The notes under the pieces: model-generated
Told to the model about the DNA's origin: nothing
Databases searched by the model: none
Seen by the model: the letters and a program-made list of their open reading frames with translations, nothing else
Translations under genes and position numbers: made by a program
Shown: piece by piece, positions 8,316 through 16,010 of the stretch
Numbering within the stretch: position 1 is the first letter of the stretch
Layout of the letters: every line of letters begins with the position of its first letter
Assembly (NCBI GenBank): GCA_900539145.1
Contig: UQAX01000002.1
Location: 1-64,000 of the forward strand
Direction: 5' to 3'
From: an uncultured Blautia sp.
Lineage (GTDB): Bacteria > Bacillota > Clostridia > Lachnospirales > Lachnospiraceae
Length of the DNA: 64,000 nucleotides

Positions 8316-9305
8316 TTATTTTACCTCGTTTTCGTTTGTTTCGCCTTTTAAGAAAGTCATTGCATTATCAAGGGTTGTCTGAGAAATTGCAGTCAGCGCT
8401 TCTTCTGTGAAAAATCCCTGATGAGAAGTAATCATAACATTCGGGAAAGAAAGCAGTCTGGCTGTTGTAGAATGTTCCAAAATTTCATCAGAACGGTTCT
8501 CAAATACGTTCTTTGTTTCTTCTTCGTATACGTCAAGACCTACTCCAAAGAATTTTCTTGCACGAATTCCGTCAATCAAATCATTGGTTTTTACCAGTCC
8601 GCCTCTTGATGTATTTACAAGGATAACACCGTCTTTCATCTTTGCAATGGTATCTTTGTTAATTAAATGATAAGTGCTGTCCATCAATGGGCAATGGAGA
8701 GAAATCAAATCACTCTGTGCCAGCAATTCATCTAAAGTTACATATTCTACAAAATCGGCCAAATCCGGATTTTGGTATACATCATAGGCAATTACTTTCA
8801 TGCCAAATCCACGACAAATTTTTGCCATAGCAGCACCGATTTTACCGGTTCCTACAATACCAGCTGTTTTTTGGTAGAAGTTAAATCCCATCAGTCCGCC
8901 AAGACTGAAGTCATTTTCTCTTACTTTTACATAAGCTTTATGAAGACGGCGGTTTACTTCTAATGCCAGCGCCATAGCATGTTCTGCTACTGCTTCCGGT
9001 GAATATCCCGGTACACGCATCACACGAATACCATATTCTTTTGCTTTATCCATATCAACATTATTAAATCCTGCACAACGCATTAAAATCAACTTTACAC
9101 CTGCTTCATGAAGCACTGCCATAGTGTCGGCACCTACATCAGAGCTCACAAATGCGCATACTGCATCATACCCTTTTGCCAGAGGAGCTGTCTTTGGAGA
9201 AAGGTCTGTCTTTAAATAATCCATTTCAATTTCAGGATAATTTCCAATCTGTTTTTCAAATGAGTCTTTATCATAGTTCTTTGTGTCAAAAAATAAAATT
9301 TTCAT
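8316..9305 (-). CDS. ldhA: D-lactate dehydrogenase (D-2-hydroxyacid dehydrogenase family)
   Basis: NAD-dependent enzyme of 329 residues that reduces pyruvate to D-lactate in fermentation. Rossmann motif VGTGKIGAAMAKICRGFG lies near residue 150. Catalytic residues are visible as VNTSRGGLV (Arg), GLDVYEEE (Glu) and TSHQGFFTEEAL (His). The N-terminus MKILFFDTKNYD is typical of LdhA. An AGGAGG-type site precedes the ATG. A strong promoter and a Rex-like operator lie upstream, consistent with NADH-responsive control. Confidence 0.9.
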   Translation of the reverse strand: MKILFFDTKNYDKDSFEKQIGNYPEIEMDYLKTDLSPKTAPLAKGYDAVCAFVSSDVGADTMAVLHEAGVKLILMRCAGFNNVDMDKAKEYGIRVMRVPGYSPEAVAEHAMALALEVNRRLHKAYVKVRENDFSLGGLMGFNFYQKTAGIVGTGKIGAAMAKICRGFGMKVIAYDVYQNPDLADFVEYVTLDELLAQSDLISLHCPLMDSTYHLINKDTIAKMKDGVILVNTSRGGLVKTNDLIDGIRARKFFGVGLDVYEEETKNVFENRSDEILEHSTTARLLSFPNVMITSHQGFFTEEALTAISQTTLDNAMTFLKGETNENEVK

Positions 9306-9318
9306 AATTACAGTCCTC

Positions 9319-9336
9319 CTGTTAAATAATTCACAA
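9319..9336 (-). promoter_or_regulatory. Probable Rex operator in the ldhA leader
   Basis: On the minus strand TTGTGAATTATTTAACAG matches the Rex consensus TTGTGAAwwwwTTCACAA at 16 of 18 positions. It lies just downstream of the expected transcription start. Rex releases DNA at high NADH, which would raise D-lactate dehydrogenase. Confidence 0.65.
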
Positions 9337-9350
9337 TCTTTTCCTCCTCT

Positions 9351-9379
9351 AATATAATAAATTCTATGTTATTTGTCAA
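9351..9379 (-). promoter_or_regulatory. Promoter of ldhA-queH
   Basis: On the minus strand TTGACA (9374-9379) and TATATT (9351-9356) are separated by 17 nt. Confidence 0.75.
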
Positions 9380-9402
9380 GTACCCTCTTAAATTCTTTTT
9401 TA

Positions 9403-10098
9403 TTATAAACTATGTTTTTTTACTACCTGTTCTATAATATGTTCAAATTTTTGTTTTCCATACCAATATAGTCCCCCAGCCAGCGGCAATAATATCAGAA
9501 ACACCCAATTAGGAACCATAATCTCCTCAAAAGGCAAAACATCCTCAAATACTATTTTAATCAGCAGATTGGGAAAAACTATAAAAGCAGCCGCCACTGC
9601 GCTTAAAATCCAGCCCATTTTTTTAACCAACGCAAAGCGCCCAATGGTGTGCATCTGCCATAAGGATATCAGACAAGGCAAGAAGAAAACTCCTAAAAAA
9701 TCTGCCAAACTAAATCTGCTGTTTCCTAAAAAGTGATTAAAATCCGTTGTCATTAAAACAAAGAAAACCAATGCAATCACAAACAAATATGATTTTCCGA
9801 TTTCCTGAATACAGTAATAAATCTGGTCTTTTTTTCCCTCCTGTCTTCCTTCTTTAACCAGGTTTTCTGTAAATTCCTTTACATCTCCCAGAGATTTTTC
9901 TAATCGCTCTCCATTTTTTTGTGCCTCTTCTGCCATACCGATTAAATCTTTTCGGATTATTTCCATTTCTGTCATCCCCACACCTTGATTTATGGCATAA
10001 CTCTTTACCTTATCCAAATACTTTTGGTCTTCTATTTCCAAATTCAAGGCTTTAGCATTATTTTCTTTCTTTAATTCTTTCCATATGTTTTTCTTCAT
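9403..10098 (-). CDS. PadR-associated membrane protein (HAAS/DUF1048-like), paralog 1
   Basis: Protein of 231 residues. The first 100 residues are soluble and helical with the paralog signature LNLEIEDQKYLDKV, then EIIRKDLIGMAEEAQKNGE and SLGDVKEFTENL, resembling the HAAS/DUF1048-type domains encoded next to PadR regulators. The rest contains about four membrane helices. The ATG at 10098 follows GGGGTCGAG; a TTG at 10119 is less likely. It follows paralog 2 by 24 nt in one operon. A third paralog sits with the PadR gene at 13774-14457. The molecular role of this family is not established. Confidence 0.6.
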   Translation of the reverse strand: MKKNIWKELKKENNAKALNLEIEDQKYLDKVKSYAINQGVGMTEMEIIRKDLIGMAEEAQKNGERLEKSLGDVKEFTENLVKEGRQEGKKDQIYYCIQEIGKSYLFVIALVFFVLMTTDFNHFLGNSRFSLADFLGVFFLPCLISLWQMHTIGRFALVKKMGWILSAVAAAFIVFPNLLIKIVFEDVLPFEEIMVPNWVFLILLPLAGGLYWYGKQKFEHIIEQVVKKHSL

Positions 10099-10122
10099 AT
10101 TCTCGACCCCATTTCCCAAAAA

Positions 10123-10860
10123 CTACATCTCTAAATGATATTTCTCTGCCGTTTTCTCCGCACTTTCAAAAAACTTATATCTCCCATATATGTATATCAC
10201 TGCAATCAAAGCTTCAAATAATATCCAAAAAGCATTTGGTACATAGATATTTCCACCCGGCAGTTGATTAAAATTAAAGTTTGACCTAACAAGGTAGCTC
10301 ATTCCAAACAGAAGCAAAAAAGGAAGTCCTGTTTCCACTACCCCCAACACCCTGCCAATTTTACCGGATAATATAAAGTAATACTTGAAGAACACCTCAT
10401 AAATTGAGAATAAAGGAGGTAAAATAAGATAACACAAAGAAAACGGTAAATTAAATCGAATGTTCTCAAATTGAAATTCAAATCCAAGTACAATTGTAAT
10501 CAATTTCCAAATCCCGTATACAGCAAGCATAAAGATTGGTACGCAAAGATACGCCCATCCCAATTGCCAAAAGAAATAATATAATCTTTCTTTTTGTTTT
10601 TCTTCTTTTCCTGCAAAAGCCAGTGTTTCTCCAAATTCCTTTACGGAACCAAGCTTCACCTCTAAAGATTTACCTTCCTCTTTTGCCTCTGCTGCCAGAC
10701 CAATAAGATCCTTTCTTACAATTTCTGTCTCCATCATTCCATTTCTATGGCTGTTTAAATACCGAATAACTTTATCTATATAGAGCTGGTCTTCTATCTC
10801 TAAATTTAACTGTTTTCCATCATTTTGTCTTTTTAATACACTCCATTTACATTTCTTCAT
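10123..10860 (-). CDS. PadR-associated membrane protein (HAAS/DUF1048-like), paralog 2
   Basis: Protein of 245 residues with the same layout as its two paralogs: N-terminal LNLEIEDQLYIDKVIRYL and ETEIVRKDLIGLAAEAKEEG, then four probable membrane helices. The ATG at 10860 follows GGGGTGG; a GTG at 10869 would only add three residues. It is first in a two-gene operon whose promoter/operator is almost identical to that of the PadR operon, so it is probably repressed by that PadR protein. Confidence 0.6.
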   Translation of the reverse strand: MKKCKWSVLKRQNDGKQLNLEIEDQLYIDKVIRYLNSHRNGMMETEIVRKDLIGLAAEAKEEGKSLEVKLGSVKEFGETLAFAGKEEKQKERLYYFFWQLGWAYLCVPIFMLAVYGIWKLITIVLGFEFQFENIRFNLPFSLCYLILPPLFSIYEVFFKYYFILSGKIGRVLGVVETGLPFLLLFGMSYLVRSNFNFNQLPGGNIYVPNAFWILFEALIAVIYIYGRYKFFESAEKTAEKYHLEM

Positions 10861-10878
10861 ATTCGCCACCCCATCTTT

Positions 10879-10899
10879 CTACCTTGCACTGCACAGTAG
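10879..10899. promoter_or_regulatory. PadR operator at the paralog 2-paralog 1 promoter
   Basis: A 21-bp imperfect dyad with arms CTACCTTGCA and TGCACAGTAG around a single C. The same element occurs at 14804-14824 ahead of the PadR gene. It lies just downstream of the -10 box, where a bound repressor would block transcription. Confidence 0.65.
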
Positions 10900-10912
10900 T
10901 ATTTCTAACTAT

Positions 10913-10940
10913 ATTGTAGCACATAGTAGCTCTTTGTCAA
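10913..10940 (-). promoter_or_regulatory. Promoter of the paralog 2-paralog 1 operon
   Basis: On the minus strand TTGACA (10935-10940) and TACAAT (10913-10918) are 16 nt apart. The spacer carries GCTACTATGTGC, a further half-site of the PadR operator. Spacing and sequence match the PadR-operon promoter at 14838-14865. Confidence 0.7.
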
Positions 10941-11011
10941 TTCTTTTTCTATCAAAACGCATTTTCTTTTCATATCATATTATATGAAAACCTCAAGAAA
11001 GGAGCTTCACT

Positions 11012-11782
11012 ATGGATTTACCTCTTCTTCAAGTAAAAGATGTAAGCTACACCTACCATACGAAAGCCGGTGAAACTCCGGCTCTTTCTCATATATCTTT
11101 TTCCGTATTTCCCGGAGAATTTGTAGCCATTGTAGGACCTTCCGGCTGCGGAAAATCTACCTTTTTAGATATGCTCTGCGGTCTTTTAAAACCGGCTTTT
11201 GGCGAACTCCTGTTAAACGACAAGCCTCTGTCCATGTCAAGCACCAGCATTGGTTACATGCTTCAAAAAGACCATTTATTTGAATGGCGCACGATTTACA
11301 GCAATATGATGCTAGGGTTGGAAATTCAACGGCGGGTTACTCCTGAAGCAAAAGAACACGTTGAAAAACTTATGGAAAATTATGGACTATATAAATTTAG
11401 AAATGCGAAACCTTCTCAATTATCAGGTGGAATGAGGCAAAGAGCAGCTCTCATCCGTACCCTTGCTTTAGAACCCGATTTGCTTCTTTTAGATGAGCCT
11501 TTCTCAGCTCTGGATTACCAGACTCGCCTTTCTGTTGGAGATGATATCGGAACAATTATTCGACAGGAAGGCAAAACTGCTATTCTTGTCACACATGACA
11601 TTTCAGAAGCTGTAAGTATGGCAGATCGGGTAATTATCTTCAGCAGCCGTCCTGCCTTTGTCCAAAAAATTATAGATATTAAATTTTCTATGGCAAAACG
11701 AACACCTATGGCATCCAGAAATGCTCCGGAATTTAAAACTTATTTCAATGAAATCTGGAAGGAGTTGAATGTTCATGGCTGA
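11012..11782 (+). CDS. ABC transporter ATP-binding protein, nitrate/taurine type
   Basis: ATPase of 256 residues of the SsuB/TauB class. Walker A GPSGCGKS lies near residue 45, the signature LSGGMRQRAALIRTL near 135, and Walker B LLLLDEPFSALD near 155, followed by the switch histidine in VTHDISEA. AAGGAG precedes the ATG. It pairs with the permease that overlaps its 3' end. The usual periplasmic-type binding protein gene is not adjacent, so the substrate (sulfonate, thiamine precursor or other) cannot be named. Confidence 0.85.
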   Translation: MDLPLLQVKDVSYTYHTKAGETPALSHISFSVFPGEFVAIVGPSGCGKSTFLDMLCGLLKPAFGELLLNDKPLSMSSTSIGYMLQKDHLFEWRTIYSNMMLGLEIQRRVTPEAKEHVEKLMENYGLYKFRNAKPSQLSGGMRQRAALIRTLALEPDLLLLDEPFSALDYQTRLSVGDDIGTIIRQEGKTAILVTHDISEAVSMADRVIIFSSRPAFVQKIIDIKFSMAKRTPMASRNAPEFKTYFNEIWKELNVHG

Positions 11783-12584
11783 TTTACACTCTGTGTCTGC
11801 CGAGCAAAAGCACTATTTAAAAACTCTAAAGCACAATATATACCTCATTCAAGCTTCTCGTATTCTCTTACTAATTCTTTTTCTGGGATTATGGGAAATA
11901 ACTGCCCGACTGGGCATCTTGGACTCTTTTATTTATTCCAGTCCTTCACAGATTTTAGATAAAATGTGCAAAATGATTTCAGACGGAAGTCTGGCAAAAC
12001 ATGTTTCTGTTACGCTTACCGAAACTTTAATAAGCTTTGCACTGGTTACTTTACTTGGTATTTTCTGTGCTGTAATTCTCTGGATTTTCCCCAGACTTTC
12101 CAGTATTTTAGAGCCGTATTTAGTGGTATTAAACAGTCTGCCAAAGTCGGCGCTTGCGCCCCTCTTGATTGTATGGCTTGGCAGTAATATGAAAACCATT
12201 ATTATTGCCGGTATTTCTGTGGCTGTTTTTGGCGCTGTTTTAAATCTGTATACCGGTTTTTGTGAAACAGATCCTGATAAACTAAAGTTAATTCAAACTC
12301 TGGGAGGCAATAAAAAAGACGCTCTTATCAAGGTTATTCTGCCCGCCTCCGTTCCTTTAATTCTCAGCGTTATGAAGGTGAATATCGGGCTTTCCCTTAT
12401 TGGAATTGTAATCGGAGAAATGATTGGCAGTAAACAGGGGCTGGGCTATTTAATTATTTATTCCAGTCAGGTATTTCAGCTCACTACCATGATTATGGCA
12501 ATTGTTATTCTGTGTGTCATCGCAGTTCTTTTATACGGCTTTATTTCTCTTTTGGAGAAATATTATTTAAAAAGGCATCAGTGA
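11769..12584 (+). CDS. ABC transporter permease, nitrate/taurine type
   Basis: Membrane protein of 271 residues with about six helices. The permease EAA-type loop is seen in KLIQTLGGNKKDALIKVILPASVPLILSVMK, written here only to locate it near residues 170-200. It belongs with the SsuC/TauC/ThiX-type permeases. Its start overlaps the ATPase gene by 14 nt; GGAAGGAG lies 4 nt before ATG 11769 and 10 nt before ATG 11775, so either may be used. The pair lies between two groups of PadR-associated genes and in the opposite orientation to them. Confidence 0.8.
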   Translation: MFMADLHSVSAEQKHYLKTLKHNIYLIQASRILLLILFLGLWEITARLGILDSFIYSSPSQILDKMCKMISDGSLAKHVSVTLTETLISFALVTLLGIFCAVILWIFPRLSSILEPYLVVLNSLPKSALAPLLIVWLGSNMKTIIIAGISVAVFGAVLNLYTGFCETDPDKLKLIQTLGGNKKDALIKVILPASVPLILSVMKVNIGLSLIGIVIGEMIGSKQGLGYLIIYSSQVFQLTTMIMAIVILCVIAVLLYGFISLLEKYYLKRHQ

Positions 12585-12589
12585 TAGCA

Positions 12590-12622
12590 AAAGGGAGAAG
12601 CCCAAAATGGTTTTCTCCCTTT
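12590..12622. terminator. Terminator between the ABC pair and the HipA-like gene
   Basis: AAAGGGAGAA (12590-12599) pairs perfectly with TTCTCCCTTT (12613-12622). It lies between two convergent genes. The minus strand continues into TTTTGC; the plus strand T-run is weak. Confidence 0.65.
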
Positions 12623-12634
12623 ATTGTTATACTG

Positions 12635-13510
12635 CTATTTTTCGGTACCTTGTTGTATCCGTAATGCTTTATCAAGAATATTTTCTTTTCTTTCTTTAAT
12701 CATCAAAAAATAAAATTGTTTTTTTATTTTTGAAATCGGTGTTTCTTCAATAATCTTCTTAATCGCCTTCTCATCATAATGTTTTTCTACGTATTCCATA
12801 GCAGTAATACAACTAATCTCTGTTGTTTTACTTAAATATCCAAAATAATTAATCTTTTTACCATTTTCCTTTAATGCTGAATTTGGAAAAACATAAAGTC
12901 TGTTTTCAATTTCTTTCCTATCTTTTATAATCGCTTCCATTTGTTCATCTGTCAATTGAGGATAAAGGCAGGAACCATTATCATAAACTGGCGCAATTCT
13001 GGATTTCATTGTTTGTTCATTTACAATAACACCCCAATTCCCATTATGACGGTCAAAATTTCCCAGCAAAGCATCTACTACAAACATTTTCCAAAAATGT
13101 TTCTTTAACGTTATAGGATCGTAAAGCTGTTGTGTTTCAATTGCTTCCAATACAGATTTTAACTCTGTTCCATAACCGCCGTGTTCACTATCAATACATT
13201 GATTTTTTATCATTCCAAAATTAATAATTCTCTCTCCTGTTGCACAAAAATCTTTGCATGCTACAATTTCTTTTCCCTTATAAATTCCTAATAAAGTTTC
13301 CTGCGTATCAATTCCTAAACTTCTATAAATAGTGCTGGCAACATGTTCATTTAAGCATCCGTTAGAATAGTGCATAAATTTATTATCTTTAGCATAAGCA
13401 GGAAATTTAATCATATATCGTTCATTGTTGTATATTACACAAATTTTTGAGCCGTTAGCTCCATCATAAGCACGTAGGGGATCAATCTTGCAATTCGTAA
13501 AATCTATCAT
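12635..13510 (-). CDS. HipA/CtkA-like serine/threonine kinase domain protein
   Basis: Protein of 291 residues made only of a HipA-type kinase core. Visible features are the ATP-site lysine in YMIKFPAYAKDN, the glutamate in CLNEHVAS, the catalytic loop GNFDRHNGNWGVI and the metal-binding Asp in IAPVYDNGSCL. The N-terminal HipA subdomain of full-length HipA (about 440 residues) is missing, as in CtkA-type kinases and HipT. GAGAGGAG precedes the ATG. A 67-residue protein is encoded 4 nt upstream in the same transcript; no Xre/HipB-type antitoxin is seen. It may act as a toxin kinase or a signalling kinase; the target is unknown. Confidence 0.75.
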   Translation of the reverse strand: MIDFTNCKIDPLRAYDGANGSKICVIYNNERYMIKFPAYAKDNKFMHYSNGCLNEHVASTIYRSLGIDTQETLLGIYKGKEIVACKDFCATGERIINFGMIKNQCIDSEHGGYGTELKSVLEAIETQQLYDPITLKKHFWKMFVVDALLGNFDRHNGNWGVIVNEQTMKSRIAPVYDNGSCLYPQLTDEQMEAIIKDRKEIENRLYVFPNSALKENGKKINYFGYLSKTTEISCITAMEYVEKHYDEKAIKKIIEETPISKIKKQFYFLMIKERKENILDKALRIQQGTEK

Positions 13511-13514
13511 ATAG

Positions 13515-13718
13515 TTAGCTCCTCTCCATATTCAAATATTTTTCCCGTAAATACCAAGCATGATCTTCTGTAATATCTCCATCTATAAAAGCACAATTAA
13601 TTGAGCCGTATAACTCTCCCCATAAACAATCATAAGGATATTTGCCTTCTTTCATCGCATCTAAATCATGCTGAAGATAGGATGGCAAATTAATTTCATA
13701 ATATTCTTTTATTTCCAT
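13515..13718 (-). CDS. Small partner protein of the HipA-like kinase
   Basis: Acidic protein of 67 residues (from MEIKEYYEINLPSYLQHDLD) rich in Tyr and Asp. I do not recognise a family: it is not an Xre DNA-binding protein, and it is shorter than HipS. It ends 4 nt before the kinase start, so the two are translated together and probably work together. AGAGGA lies 12 nt before ATG 13718 but abuts the ATG at 13730, so the inner start is preferred. It could be an antitoxin, regulator or substrate of the kinase. Confidence 0.6.
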   Translation of the reverse strand: MEIKEYYEINLPSYLQHDLDAMKEGKYPYDCLWGELYGSINCAFIDGDITEDHAWYLREKYLNMERS

Positions 13719-13773
13719 AATCTCGCCCATTCCTCTTTAATTATATCGTTTTACTGCTTATCACACAACGCAA

Positions 13774-14457
13774 TTATTTTATATCCAACTCCCAATGATA
13801 CTCTTCTGCTGTTTTCTCCACGTAATTGATGAATAAAATTTTTCCGATGATATATATTCCCATTCCCAAAAGCAATATACCACACAAAATTTTTCCTGAA
13901 ATCATGTATGCAGAATAGGGTTTCATCAAAAACCAGTATAAAAGCACCAACAAAACCACTACTGTTCCGTATCCTATATTTTCACCCCATTTCTTTGCAC
14001 CCTTTTCAAAAACAAACCTATTTCCCACAGCCCATTTATAAACAATAGCAATCGCTGTGGTTAAAAAAATACAAAGAATTAAAGATACCGGAACCGAAGA
14101 AAAAAACATGCCTGCCAAATATCCGAAACCAAGTGTCATAATTATTGCAATTTCTCCAAACTGCTGCATACTTAAATAAATCTGCTCACTTCTTTTCATT
14201 TCTTTATTTTCATTACAGATATTTCTTGCAAACTCCGTTGGTTTTCCCAACCTGTTTTCTATACTTTCCCCAACCAGTTGTATTTCTGTCGCCATACCAA
14301 TTAAATCTCGTCTGATTATTTCAATTTCTAAAAGACTCATGTTTTTCACACAGAGGATTTTAACCACTTTTCCGATATAACTTTGATTTTCATCTTGTAG
14401 CTTATCTTGTTCTAAATCATTGTGTTTTTTCAATTTTTTCCATTTATTTTCTTTCAT
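13774..14457 (-). CDS. PadR-associated membrane protein (HAAS/DUF1048-like), paralog 3
   Basis: Protein of 227 residues, paralogous to the genes at 9403 and 10123. The N-terminal soluble part carries QDENQSYIGKVVKI, EIEIIRRDLIGMATEIQ and NRLGKPTEFARNI; about four membrane helices follow. The ATG overlaps the end of the PadR gene by 14 nt, giving translational coupling. PadR-type repressors are often encoded directly before such proteins, and together they are thought to respond to envelope or drug stress; that role is inference here. Confidence 0.65.
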   Translation of the reverse strand: MKENKWKKLKKHNDLEQDKLQDENQSYIGKVVKILCVKNMSLLEIEIIRRDLIGMATEIQLVGESIENRLGKPTEFARNICNENKEMKRSEQIYLSMQQFGEIAIIMTLGFGYLAGMFFSSVPVSLILCIFLTTAIAIVYKWAVGNRFVFEKGAKKWGENIGYGTVVVLLVLLYWFLMKPYSAYMISGKILCGILLLGMGIYIIGKILFINYVEKTAEEYHWELDIK

Positions 14458-14791
14458 ATTCTACACCTGCTTTCAGTTTTAAAATCCCTTCTACTGTATC
14501 TGATATATTTCTCCAGCATACTTCAAATTCCTTTAAGAGCTCTTCTCCCTCTTGAGTAAGAGAATAATATTTTCGACTTGGTCCTAAAGGAGAAGGGCGA
14601 AACTGTGAAGTAATCATCTTTTTCTTCTCCAGTCGGACTAATAGCGGATAAATCGTTCCCTCTTTCATATCTTCAAATCCAAATTCCTGCAATTTCATTA
14701 CAATTTCATATCCATAAGTTGTCTCAATGCTTATAATTTTCAAAATACACCCTTCCAGTGTTCCTCGCATAAGCTGTGACTTATCATACAC
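14444..14791 (-). CDS. PadR-family transcriptional repressor
   Basis: Winged-helix regulator of about 115 residues. LMRGTLEGCILKIIS and TYGYEIVMKLQEFG are the PadR N-terminal helices, followed by EGTIYPLLVRLEKKKMI (recognition region) and KYYSLTQEGEELLKEF (wing and C-terminal helix). The start is taken as GTG 14791, 6 nt after AGGTGAGG; a GTG at 14803 is also in frame. The promoter upstream carries its probable operator, so the gene should repress itself, and the same operator lies ahead of the paralog pair at 10860. Confidence 0.85.
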   Translation of the reverse strand: MYDKSQLMRGTLEGCILKIISIETTYGYEIVMKLQEFGFEDMKEGTIYPLLVRLEKKKMITSQFRPSPLGPSRKYYSLTQEGEELLKEFEVCWRNISDTVEGILKLKAGVEYERK

Positions 14792-14803
14792 GTTTTTCCT
14801 CAC

Positions 14804-14824
14804 CTACCTTGCATTACATAGTAG
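14804..14824. promoter_or_regulatory. PadR operator at the padR promoter
   Basis: A 21-bp imperfect dyad with arms CTACCTTGCA and TACATAGTAG around a single T. It matches the element at 10879-10899 and lies between the -10 box and the PadR start codon. Confidence 0.65.
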
Positions 14825-14837
14825 CTTTTCTAACTAT

Positions 14838-14865
14838 ATTGTACCACATAGTAGCCAGTTGTCAA
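14838..14865 (-). promoter_or_regulatory. Promoter of the PadR operon
   Basis: On the minus strand TTGACA (14860-14865) and TACAAT (14838-14843) are 16 nt apart. The spacer carries GGCTACTATGTGG, as at the sister promoter. Confidence 0.7.
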
Positions 14866-14904
14866 CAACAATATCAAAATATTTATGTGCACACGGCACA
14901 CAAA

Positions 14905-14940
14905 CCAAAAAATACCACCAGTCATTAGACTGATGGTATA
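14905..14940 (-). terminator. Intrinsic terminator after the P-loop protein gene
   Basis: On the minus strand ATACCATCAGTC and GACTGGTGGTAT pair around TAAT, followed by a run of six T residues. It lies about 45 nt after the stop codon at 14986. Confidence 0.8.
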
Positions 14941-14985
14941 AAAATCTATCTTAAAATTTTTGTTCTAACATTTTCCTTACCCCTT

Positions 14986-15915
14986 TTAAATCTCAATGTT
15001 ATTTAATTCTTCATCTGTCTCTGCTTCTTCATGCTTATGTCCCACCGTTCCGGCTACTGCATATAAATGGAATTTCGGTTCATAATAATACTCTTTTACC
15101 AGTGAAAAATCTTCTATCTGTCCGGTGCTCTCCACATGCAGCAAAGGTCCGGTGCAGTCCATCACATAATTCCCAATCTGAATATGCTCCTCATCATAAG
15201 GCTTGATTGGGAGATCCTGACGAATAAGAGCCAGCATCTTTTCTTCGATTTCTGCCAAATCAAATGAAGGCTTCTCTGTATAATTCAGCATAAATCCATG
15301 CTTAATATCCGAACGGATACATTTCGGCCTCTCGATATCTTTTACACAATATCCGAATAAATCTTCTGCACTATGTGCCATTTTTCGATAAATTAAAGAG
15401 TCAAAGACAACATTTGCAATATTATCCGGCAAAGGACCGAACAGAGAAGGTCTTGTAACAATGACTTCCTCTCCAATTCCAATAAGCAAATCTGCATTTC
15501 TCTTTAAAACAGGATACAGGATTTCAAAATGCTCTACAATAACTCTTTTATTCATTCCTGTCACATTCTGTATCGCCTTTGCAATATCCTCCAGAGAAAC
15601 ATATTTTCTGGCGCTGCGTACATCCACATGGAATGTTCTCGGTGTATAAAACCCCACATCCTCTGCATTCAGCAAAGGCATATTCAAAATATCAAATTCA
15701 TCATCTGACTCCACCGTCTGAATTCCCGGAAACATTCCTTTAATCAACATACTTTTACCTGAGTCTTTTGCCCCGATAATCCCAATAATCTTGTCAAAAG
15801 GATTTAAGTACATCTGGGTAATTTTTCTTCCCAATTCCATAACTCTGCGATTTCCACGAGGAGCAAAAAAGAAATTATAAAGATTACATTCATGTCGAAC
15901 ATTATTATAAATCAT
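14986..15915 (-). CDS. P-loop protein with alanyl-tRNA synthetase second-additional-domain-like tail
   Basis: Protein of 309 residues, conserved in Lachnospiraceae as far as I recall. A P-loop GAKDSGKSMLIKG lies near residues 50-60, and RVIVEHFEILYPVL and IGIGEEVIVTRPS follow as in a nucleoside/uridine kinase-like fold. The C-terminal HIQIGNYVMDCTGPLLHVES resembles the tRNA synthetase second additional domain that gives this family its usual name. It lacks a synthetase core, so a role in tRNA editing is not shown. The ATG at 15915 follows GGAAGGAGGGTG; an upstream TTG is rejected. Single-gene unit with its own terminator. Confidence 0.55.
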   Translation of the reverse strand: MIYNNVRHECNLYNFFFAPRGNRRVMELGRKITQMYLNPFDKIIGIIGAKDSGKSMLIKGMFPGIQTVESDDEFDILNMPLLNAEDVGFYTPRTFHVDVRSARKYVSLEDIAKAIQNVTGMNKRVIVEHFEILYPVLKRNADLLIGIGEEVIVTRPSLFGPLPDNIANVVFDSLIYRKMAHSAEDLFGYCVKDIERPKCIRSDIKHGFMLNYTEKPSFDLAEIEEKMLALIRQDLPIKPYDEEHIQIGNYVMDCTGPLLHVESTGQIEDFSLVKEYYYEPKFHLYAVAGTVGHKHEEAETDEELNNIEI

Positions 15916-16010
15916 GCGACACCCTCCTTCCAATACCAGCTTACTGTTATTGTAGCATAAATCCTCAAAGAAAGCTTATATTATTTTTAAAATTCACGGA
16001 TAAATTGTGT

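Noticed and set aside
13515..13718. The small protein as a classical HipB antitoxin
   Set aside because: It contains no helix-turn-helix and no promoter dyad typical of hipBA autoregulation was seen.
14886..14905. GTGCACACGGCACAC as a possible operator
   Set aside because: Short, single occurrence, no promoter at the right distance and no candidate regulator.
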